Below, piece after piece: positions 56,857 through 64,000 of a stretch of 64,000 bases of DNA. A program made the position numbers and the translations under genes. Under the pieces are notes generated by a model. That model was not told the DNA's origin. It worked only from the letters and a program-made list of their open reading frames with translations, and did not search any database. This stretch comes from Leptospira wolbachii serovar Codice str. CDC (GTDB lineage: Bacteria > Spirochaetota > Leptospiria > Leptospirales > Leptospiraceae). The number at the start of each line of letters is the position of its first letter. Within the stretch, counting starts at the first letter, position 1. The DNA lies in the NCBI RefSeq assembly GCF_000332515.2, contig NZ_AOGZ02000014.1, positions 186,001 through 250,000 of the forward strand. Reading direction: 5' to 3'.

Positions 56857-59208
56857 ATGAATGATACTACCAAATCTCCCTTACTCGTCCGACTGACTGC
56901 AATTCCAGAAGAAAACGGCTGGAAACGAAAACTCATTTTAAGCATTCGAGTTTTACTTGTATCAGTGCACCGGTTTATGAAAGACGATTGCCTGATCATT
57001 GGTTCGAGTCTTGCTTATACAACTATTGTCACTCTCATCCCCACTCTCACCGTAGCCCTTGCTTTAATCACTGTGGCCTCGGGAATCCAAACAAGACAAG
57101 GGGAAATGGTAGATGAAATTAATTCCTACCTTCTTAGAAACAATATTCAGTTTGATATTACTCCCTATCTGGACACTCTAACCGATATTATCTCGACTGC
57201 TTCGCAAATTGGAGCTGTGGGATTTGTCGTTTTCATCTTTTCGGCTACTGCTGTTCTGCGATCTCTAGAAAAAGCTTTTCATATCATTTGGAAAATTGAC
57301 CTCCATAGAAATTTTATCAATAAATTCGTATTTTATTTTTTTCTAATCTCATTTGGCCCTCTACTTTTTGTCGTTGGTAAAAACATTACAGATAAAATCT
57401 CTGATTCAGTTCGGCCTCCGCACTTAAAGTCTATTGTTTCGACAAAACAGGGAGAGTTGTGGGTCGCAGGGGAAAAAGGAAATATTGGTACAATCAAAGA
57501 ACTCAACAAATCCATATCCTTTATCCCAAATTCCAGCATCGACTTCGAAAACATGCTCTGCATTGATTTTGAAACTGTAGAAACAGGAACTTGTAAAAAG
57601 CCAGATATATCGAAAGAAAATTTTTTCCGTATCAGAAGCATTGGCAATGACCTATTTACAATTTCAGAAGAAGGAACTTTTCTTTATTCCAATGATTTGG
57701 GGAAAACTTGGAAACTCCATTCTCTAAAAGGAATCGTTGTCTCCGACTTTGGTGCCATTGATTATGATACTCTTTTCATTCTGACTCAGGACACTCGCAC
57801 TCTTCGTTATGAAATTGGAAAAACATTAAAAGAAATCAAACGATTTACAGACCCTGCCATCACACCAATTAGGATTCGTTTCTTTTCGGAGAAGGATGGA
57901 TTTATCTTAGATCGTGAAGGAAGGCTTTGGAAAACTAGCGATGGTGGAACTTCATTCTTTCCGCAAGAAATTTCTCAAAAACCACTCAATGATATCGCAT
58001 TCTTAAACAGAAATGTAGGTTTTCTTGTCGGTGACAGCGGTGCTATTTTTAAGACCACTGATGGTGGATATACTTGGGCTGACTTAGGACATAGGAAATA
58101 TTCATACGAACGAGTATGGATTTTTGCGTCTCCGAAAAAACAGGACTACGATGTTTTTATTTTAACTTCACTTGGTGATATTTTACTTTCAGAAGATGAA
58201 GGAGAGAACTGGTCTACCGCATACAAAGGTAAGGCGGGAATGATTTTAGACATGATCCTGCTTTCAAAAAAAAGCAAGGAAGTAGAAGTCCCAACAGACG
58301 GAACCACTCTATTAACAGAAGACACAATTGAAATCGAAACACAAGGCGAAGGTGAAACTTTAAACGAAGGGATGTTAGGTATTGTGGGTGTGGGTGAATT
58401 CAATAAAATCATCCGTGTAGAAGATGATTCCAAAGGACAAACCATCTGGAAAAAATACCAAGGAGGAAAACAATTTTTCTCCCTATATTCGATTTTCCAA
58501 ATCCTCCTACCTTTACTTGCTCTCTGGTTGTTCTTTTTGTTAATTTTTAATATCATTCCGAACACCAAAGTTCCGATCAAAGCTTCTTCTATTGGAGCCG
58601 CAATCACGGGGATCATTCTCATTATTTTCTTTTGGGGGTTTATTAATATCTATCTAACCTCATTTACCGAAAAAACAATGTTAGTGTATAAAGCACTTGC
58701 TGCAATCCCAATTGCCCTACTTGCTATCTATTCGATATCACTAATCATTCTTTATGGTGCCGAAGTGACAGCCACCTTACAATTCCCAGATCGATACATG
58801 TTACCCAAACATCCGTTCGATGATATTGATAGCAATCTGTCTTATGAGTTTTATAAAACCATCCAAGTATTGGCTCTGACTTACGACCACCAATCGAAAA
58901 ATGGTGAACTCATCAAACTTTCGGTTTTAAGAAAGACCCTTCTGATGCCAGAAAAAGATTTAAACGATATTTTAGACAAACTCAGTGATACAAAACTTGT
59001 AGAGATCACAGAAGACAAACGAATTGCTCCGGTAAAACTCAAAGAACAAATTGATTTGGTATCTCTCTATGAAAATACTTCCCGTTTTAAGTTGGGAGCT
59101 CCCAAAGAACTCGCAAATATTTCCCCGAAACTCAACGAAAGCCTCGGACAATTAGAAGGAAAATTAAAAGAAGAACTAAAAAAGATCTCTTTCAAAGATC
59201 TGATTTAG
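56857..59208 (+). CDS. YihY/BrkB-family membrane protein with inserted YCF48/BNR-like propeller
   Basis: 783 residues, far above the 250-450 usual for YihY. The N-terminal membrane part (about 45-180) has the family stretch SSLAYTTIVTLIPTLTVALA and FSATAVLRSLEKAFHIIW. From about 185 to 535 sits a beta-rich insert with Asp-box repeats: KTSDGGTSFF, FLVGDSGAIFKTTDGGYTW, LLSEDEGENWS. The membrane part then resumes (IFQILLPLLALWLFFLLIFN; PIKASSIGAAITGIILIIFF; ISLIILYGAEVTATL), and the C-terminal 130 residues are cytosolic with a winged-helix-like segment. Inference: the propeller is periplasmic. Last gene of the operon. Confidence 0.88.
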   Translation: MNDTTKSPLLVRLTAIPEENGWKRKLILSIRVLLVSVHRFMKDDCLIIGSSLAYTTIVTLIPTLTVALALITVASGIQTRQGEMVDEINSYLLRNNIQFDITPYLDTLTDIISTASQIGAVGFVVFIFSATAVLRSLEKAFHIIWKIDLHRNFINKFVFYFFLISFGPLLFVVGKNITDKISDSVRPPHLKSIVSTKQGELWVAGEKGNIGTIKELNKSISFIPNSSIDFENMLCIDFETVETGTCKKPDISKENFFRIRSIGNDLFTISEEGTFLYSNDLGKTWKLHSLKGIVVSDFGAIDYDTLFILTQDTRTLRYEIGKTLKEIKRFTDPAITPIRIRFFSEKDGFILDREGRLWKTSDGGTSFFPQEISQKPLNDIAFLNRNVGFLVGDSGAIFKTTDGGYTWADLGHRKYSYERVWIFASPKKQDYDVFILTSLGDILLSEDEGENWSTAYKGKAGMILDMILLSKKSKEVEVPTDGTTLLTEDTIEIETQGEGETLNEGMLGIVGVGEFNKIIRVEDDSKGQTIWKKYQGGKQFFSLYSIFQILLPLLALWLFFLLIFNIIPNTKVPIKASSIGAAITGIILIIFFWGFINIYLTSFTEKTMLVYKALAAIPIALLAIYSISLIILYGAEVTATLQFPDRYMLPKHPFDDIDSNLSYEFYKTIQVLALTYDHQSKNGELIKLSVLRKTLLMPEKDLNDILDKLSDTKLVEITEDKRIAPVKLKEQIDLVSLYENTSRFKLGAPKELANISPKLNESLGQLEGKLKEELKKISFKDLI

Positions 59209-59261
59209 AATAGAAAATAGGAACTAGTAGTTGAGATTTAGAAATTGGAAATCGAAAGGAA

Positions 59262-59303
59262 AGTTCTTATCTTGAGTGTTTGGTCCTAAGAACTAAAGAT
59301 AAG
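59262..59303. terminator. Possible bidirectional hairpin between the YihY operon and flgJ
   Basis: AGTTCTTA (59262-59269) / TAAGAACT (59287-59294) and overlapping CTTATCTT (59266-59273) / AAGATAAG (59296-59303) offer alternative stems. On the plus strand TTCTTTTTT follows. It overlaps the stop codon of flgJ. Weak evidence. Confidence 0.3.
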
Positions 59304-59775
59304 GATTCTTTTTTAAGGGCGGGAGAGAGGCAGACATCTGTTTGTATATCTCTTCTGCAAGGCCCATAGATTCGTTTTGAGAAATGTTTTTGGCATACTC
59401 ATCATAAAGCATGTCTTCGAAAATTTCTTCCGCATACCCACCATCGATCATCTTTTCTTTGTGGATGGTGTTTTTCATTTCTTTTAACATCATCTTCACA
59501 AAAACAGATTCAAATTCGACAGAAGCATCATAGAGTTTTTTTCTGTAAGGATCTTCTTTGATTTCCTCACGAATGTTTTGCGGTGTACGAAGTGAGGAAG
59601 AACTGACCTTCCCCATTAGTTCTTCATGGGTTTCCATTAGGTTTTGGAAATCGGACAGACCTTGTTTTTTCGGCTTCTCTAAATCATTCGAATAAGATTT
59701 CATCCGGTTGAGGATGGATTCATCTTGTGAGCGGCTAAGCCTTCCCGAATAGTCTTGGATTTTGTGAATGTCCAT
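59293..59775 (-). CDS. flgJ: Rod-binding protein, FlgJ N-terminal domain type
   Basis: 160 residues holding only the rod-capping domain: KLYDASVEFESVFVKMMLKE and MIDGGYAEEIFEDMLYDEYA followed by MGLAEEIYKQM. The C-terminal muramidase of enterobacterial FlgJ is absent, as in many bacteria. Last gene of the flgG-flgA-flgH-flgI-flgJ run, 35 bases after flgI. It would assist rod assembly in the periplasm. Confidence 0.87.
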   Translation of the reverse strand: MDIHKIQDYSGRLSRSQDESILNRMKSYSNDLEKPKKQGLSDFQNLMETHEELMGKVSSSSLRTPQNIREEIKEDPYRKKLYDASVEFESVFVKMMLKEMKNTIHKEKMIDGGYAEEIFEDMLYDEYAKNISQNESMGLAEEIYKQMSASLPPLKKNPYL

Positions 59776-59810
59776 ATTATGTCTTCTATTTCTATCGGCA
59801 GATTTTCAAA

Positions 59811-60986
59811 TTACTGAATCACAAGTTCTGCTTTTAGGGCCCCTTGTTTTTTCAGGGCCTCCAGAATGGAGATGATGTCCCGAGTGGAGGCACCCACTTT
59901 GTTCAAGGCAGCTACTACATCTGACACTTGTGTAGTTTCCTTTAAAACAAAAACCGACTCCCCCTTCCCTTCGTCTTGGATGGGGAAAAAATACCGCGCC
60001 TTGTCCCTATTGGCAATCTGTATGGTGAGACCTTGCTGCGAGATCGCAACTTCATCGATGGGAATGTTTGCTCCCATCACGATGGTACCCGTTCGTTCGT
60101 TGATGACCACACGCGCCACGGGCGAGGAATTGACTGTTAGATTCTCTAATTTTGCTAGAAAAGCCAAATCCAATTTAGGTTCTCCGGCCACAAGTTCCCC
60201 TGCTGCATTTTGGCTCGAAGCCTTTAGTGGAAGCGGAACTAGAACTTCTGTAGGTGACACCACTTCTGGAACTACGGAAAGCTCAGCAGTGATGACATCT
60301 ACAATTGCACCCATAGTCGTGTAGTCTTTTTCTAGTAATGTAAGTTTCACCGATTTGGTCACAGGAGCATTGGGAACCGATTTTTCTAAAATGGCACCCA
60401 TGGGAACAAGGGCTGTATTGGATCCTGATTTTTTGTCAGCCCCACCACGTTTTTTTTCTTTCCCGCCAAACACAAGTACGCCGGAAGCAACAGCGATGGT
60501 TTCTCCATTTCCTGCCTTCAAGGGAGATTGCAAAAGCACTCCCCCTTCCAAAGAACGCGCATCGCCTAGAGAAGAGACAAGAATATCAATTTTGTCCCCT
60601 TCTTTGAGGTTGACCGGAACATTGGCTGTGATGAGAACCGAAGCGGTGTTTTTCGCATCCCTTAGATTCTTCTTTGTATTCACGCCAAGACCGCTTAAGT
60701 AATTTTGTAAGGCTTCTTCTGTGAGAGGATTTTTTGTATCTCCTGTTCCATTGAGACCCACAACAAGACCAAAACCCGTGAGTTGGTTTTCGCGAACCGC
60801 ATCAATCCGCACTAAGTCCTTTAGACGTGTTTCGACAGCCAATATAGGAAAAGAGATCATAGCCACTATTGCTAGAACTATATATGATCTAAAGACAAAT
60901 GAAAAATGGATCCTGACTACTTTGCAAAAAGTTGGGATCGAGGATAAACCATTCGGTTCAGTGGGGTTCATTTCTATGGTTGCCAT
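59811..60986 (-). CDS. flgI: Flagellar P-ring protein FlgI
   Basis: 391 residues. An N-terminal extension precedes a signal peptide (about 30-50, YIVLAIVAMISFPILAVE). The mature protein starts ETRLKDLVRIDAVRENQLTG and has GFGLVVGLNGTGDT, VLITANVPVNLKEGDKIDI, VVINERTGTIVMG and DVVAALNKVGASTRDIISIL. It normally forms the ring around the rod in peptidoglycan. Six bases separate it from flgH. Confidence 0.95.
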   Translation of the reverse strand: MATIEMNPTEPNGLSSIPTFCKVVRIHFSFVFRSYIVLAIVAMISFPILAVETRLKDLVRIDAVRENQLTGFGLVVGLNGTGDTKNPLTEEALQNYLSGLGVNTKKNLRDAKNTASVLITANVPVNLKEGDKIDILVSSLGDARSLEGGVLLQSPLKAGNGETIAVASGVLVFGGKEKKRGGADKKSGSNTALVPMGAILEKSVPNAPVTKSVKLTLLEKDYTTMGAIVDVITAELSVVPEVVSPTEVLVPLPLKASSQNAAGELVAGEPKLDLAFLAKLENLTVNSSPVARVVINERTGTIVMGANIPIDEVAISQQGLTIQIANRDKARYFFPIQDEGKGESVFVLKETTQVSDVVAALNKVGASTRDIISILEALKKQGALKAELVIQ

Positions 60987-60992
60987 TCTCTT

Positions 60993-61769
60993 TTACTCAC
61001 TTTCCCCTAAGAGTCGTTTGATATTCTTTAAGATGATTTCTTGTTTTTCTGGTTCCGAAAGTTCCGCTTTTTCCGTTACCGTTCCATCGGGATTAGTAAT
61101 TCGTTTCATTTGGATATTGGGATTGGTTAATTCTTTCGGATTTAAAGTTCCTTGGTATTCTACACGGAGGTTGGCAATCAGGTCACTTGCGATAAACCGA
61201 TTTTTATCTAGGTCTTCGGGAGAAATTGTTCCCGACAAACGAAGGTTAATTCTTTCTTCTGATAGATTGAAAACCTTACTTCCCTCAAGCTCCAAGTTTC
61301 CTGTTCCTGGATCAATTCCTGTCACAAGGACTGCCATCACACCGACCACTTTTCCCTGGGATTTTGATTTCCCTACTTTGGATCGCATGTATGTAGAATT
61401 AGAATTATAAGTAGGAAGGTCAGGAACTAACTTTTTATCGGGAACCGTTTTGATGTCATTATCAAAGGTAGCTTTGTATTCTGATTCGTATTCTACCCGA
61501 AGTCCATTTTTTAAAACCACTTTCACAACCGTTCCTGGTTGGATCGTCTTTGGATAGGAATAAGGATCTTTATCTTTCCATAAAGATTCAGCAGATAGGA
61601 TAGAAAGTCCAGTGAGGGTTAAGATACCAATGGAGACTAACTCACAAATCAAAATCAAAAATTCTCTTCCGAAGGAGGACCTTCCGAAGAAACTCAAATT
61701 GGTATTTGCGTTCGGATTTAAATATGATTTTGGATTCAATTTTGTATCTAAATGTATTTTTGATTTCAT
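60993..61769 (-). CDS. flgH: Flagellar L-ring protein FlgH, no lipobox
   Basis: 258 residues from the ATG at 61769; the frame extends to 61808 inside flgA. A long basic N-terminus precedes a hydrophobic signal segment (LVSIGILTLTGLSILSAES). No Cys follows it, so the lipid anchor typical of FlgH seems absent. Conserved region: SLWKDKDPYSYPKTIQPGTV, SKGSGKVVGVMAV-like KSQGKVVGVMAVLVTGIDPG, GNLELEGSK and LRLSGTISPEDL with RVEYQG. The usual L-ring is in the outer membrane, but spirochaete flagella stay in the periplasm, so this protein must act differently. Confidence 0.88.
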   Translation of the reverse strand: MKSKIHLDTKLNPKSYLNPNANTNLSFFGRSSFGREFLILICELVSIGILTLTGLSILSAESLWKDKDPYSYPKTIQPGTVVKVVLKNGLRVEYESEYKATFDNDIKTVPDKKLVPDLPTYNSNSTYMRSKVGKSKSQGKVVGVMAVLVTGIDPGTGNLELEGSKVFNLSEERINLRLSGTISPEDLDKNRFIASDLIANLRVEYQGTLNPKELTNPNIQMKRITNPDGTVTEKAELSEPEKQEIILKNIKRLLGESE

Positions 61770-61776
61770 AAGAACT

Positions 61777-62717
61777 TTAAATCTCTTCCAGAAGGCAAAT
61801 CCCTTCATTTTGAACTCGGGCTTTGATGATTTTTTGCGAAGCTAAGTTGAGCACCTGGATTTCATCCCCACGATTTCCGGAAGCAAGGGCCCTTGTTTTA
61901 ATTTTTAACAATAAATTTCCGGCTGTATAAACCAGTTGGACTTCTTGTCCTCTTTCGATGGTATGAAGAGTTCGCACTTGTTTTCTTTCAATAGCAACAT
62001 CACCTGTGAGAACACCAAGCGCCGTGTTCCCCACAGGGCTTTCGTCCAAATACTCGCGATTGTGGTCTGCGGTAAAAAATTCTTTGAGGGCCACATCCGC
62101 TTCCGTAAGTATGGTTTTGGATGGAATCTCTCTTGTGGTGAAGTAGGCTTTTTTCTTTTCTTCAATAAGAAAAGGAATGGATTCAGAATGCACCATCTTC
62201 CCTTCAAAATAATAGTCCAAAGGAAAAAGACGTTTTCCTGCATGGAGGGTACGGCCGGTATTTCTCCAAACAAGTTTTGTACCAGTGATCGTCTGGATGG
62301 AATCTTTTTCGGAACTCAAACGAATGGAATTACCTTCCTCGCCGAGAGAACCATCGACAGACTCTTGTAATTCTTTCCAAAGACTTCGTTCTAAATCTTT
62401 CCTACCGACAACACTTGTTTTCGGAAGTAGAATTCCCTCTTTTCCCATCACTTCAAAAGAAACTTCTTCCCCCGTTTCTTTTCTGTAACGCGCGTTTAGC
62501 GATTCCTTTAGAGTTTCTGGCTCCATTACCAAGGGAGATTGTAAATTTTGAAAGAGCACCGGGTTCCAATTTCCTTTCCAGTTGGTAAAATCGGACAACC
62601 GAATCTCACTATTTCCCACAATGGTTTTGGGTTTTAAATAGAGTCGATTGTCTTTCTCCTTTGCCAACATGGGCCAAGAAAGAACCAAACTAAAAAGGAT
62701 AAGAAACCAAAGTTTCA

Positions 62718-62718
<1 letters not shown>
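61777..62718 (-). CDS. flgA: Flagellar P-ring assembly chaperone FlgA
   Basis: 313 residues with signal peptide MKLWFLILFSLVLSWPMLAK. The C-terminal SAF-like region is typical: REIPSKTILTEADVALKEFF, NTALGVLTGDVAIERKQV, IERGQEVQLVYTAGNLLL and the final ASGNRGDEIQVLNLASQKII. It is a periplasmic chaperone for FlgI. Its start codon overlaps the end of flgG (62718), implying coupled translation. Confidence 0.93.
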
Positions 62719-63515
<797 letters not shown>

Positions 63516-63587
63516 AAAAAGGCACCTCTACAGCTTTCTATCGGTAGAGTTTGAAAAAAGCTAAGTGTCTTTTTTCCTAGTTATGTC

Positions 63588-64000
63588 TTATTTTCCTGTG
63601 CTTCCAAACCCGCCGGTTCCCCTTTCTGTGACTGAGAGTTCCGTCACCACTTGGAGGGAAAGTTGGCCGACAGCCTGAAACACAATCTGTGCGACCCGGG
63701 TTTCTGGCTCCAAAACAAAGTCCGCCCCACTCAAATTAAGGAGAGGGATGAGAATCTCTCCCCGGTAATCGGAGTCGATGGTTCCTGGGCTATTGGGCAT
63801 CAGGATTCGGTTTTTGGTAGAGAACCCACTTCTTGGTCGGATTTGTCCTTCATACCCATCCGGGATGGCCATGGCAAGGCCCGTCGGAACAAAAACCACT
63901 TCGCCCTTGGGAAGGATGAGATTTTCAGTGAGGCAAGCCGAAAGATCCATTCCGGCGGAACCGGACGTTTTGTATTCAGGAACCACAGCCCCTGGTTTTA
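63588..64000 (-). CDS. dut: dUTP diphosphatase, 5' partial
   Basis: Hydrolyses dUTP to dUMP, keeping uracil out of DNA. All five motifs of trimeric dUTPases are visible: SAGMDL, RPRSGFS, GTIDSDYRGEI, RVAQIVF and the C-terminal RGTGGFGSTG. The frame stays open to the window edge (residues K-P-G-A before VVPEYKT), so the true start and about 10-15 residues lie outside. An in-frame GTG at 63986 is inside the conserved region and not the likely start. Confidence 0.95.
   Translation of the reverse strand, partial: KPGAVVPEYKTSGSAGMDLSACLTENLILPKGEVVFVPTGLAMAIPDGYEGQIRPRSGFSTKNRILMPNSPGTIDSDYRGEILIPLLNLSGADFVLEPETRVAQIVFQAVGQLSLQVVTELSVTERGTGGFGSTGK

Overview
The window looks like chromosomal DNA of a Leptospira species, more likely from the saprophytic side of the genus. 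This is inferred from gene content: periplasmic-flagellum genes, the rpsU-yqeY-dnaG-rpoD macromolecular-synthesis order, GAF/SpoIIE regulators, MHYT and HD-GYP signalling proteins, relaxed lipoboxes, frequent TTG/GTG starts and moderate-to-low GC. No 16S gene is present, so the species cannot be fixed.

Layout. 1-6658 (+): chemotaxis operon cheA (5' end outside the window, C-terminus frameshifted), a three-PAS chemoreceptor, cheW, cheD, cheB. 6659-14513 (-): a probable operon encoding a small coiled-coil protein, a GAF/SpoIIE/HATPase protein, a STAS antagonist and both subunits of a biotin-dependent acyl-CoA carboxylase. 14589-24093: tRNA-Ala, peptide deformylase, RND pump, polysaccharide deacetylase with tyrS, glpD, and a lipoprotein. 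24150-28457 (-): macromolecular-synthesis operon. 28545-37954: two signalling-type hypotheticals, fbp, a small lipoprotein with a clear terminator, pdhABC, fliG, tRNA-Asp and a CDP-alcohol phosphatidyltransferase. 38060-51181: accessory region with ankyrin lipoprotein, two TetR regulators, a flavin monooxygenase, a lysine-rich histone-like protein, a pair of class II aldolase-like proteins (one lacking its active site), two GyrI-domain proteins, an MHYT hybrid kinase with an HD-GYP regulator, and an SDR.

51204-52848 holds a strongly structured non-coding segment and an ISXO2/IS1595-like transposase whose 3' end runs into flgF. 53780-59208 (+) is a tightly packed five-gene operon: RRM protein, ATP-grasp enzyme, two SAM methyltransferases, and a YihY-type membrane protein carrying an inserted YCF48/BNR-like beta-propeller. 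This is my best candidate for an undescribed system. 59293-63515 (-) is the flagellar rod/ring operon flgG-flgA-flgH-flgI-flgJ, with a partial dut at the window edge.

Strongest second-look items: the YihY-propeller fusion and its operon; the multi-stem element at 51204-51352 with the start-less open frame after it; the cheA frameshift; the aldolase paralogue that has lost all metal ligands; the 71-bp nested palindrome at 41277-41347; and the shared operon of a partner-switching module and an acyl-CoA carboxylase. I saw no CRISPR array, prophage or rRNA.
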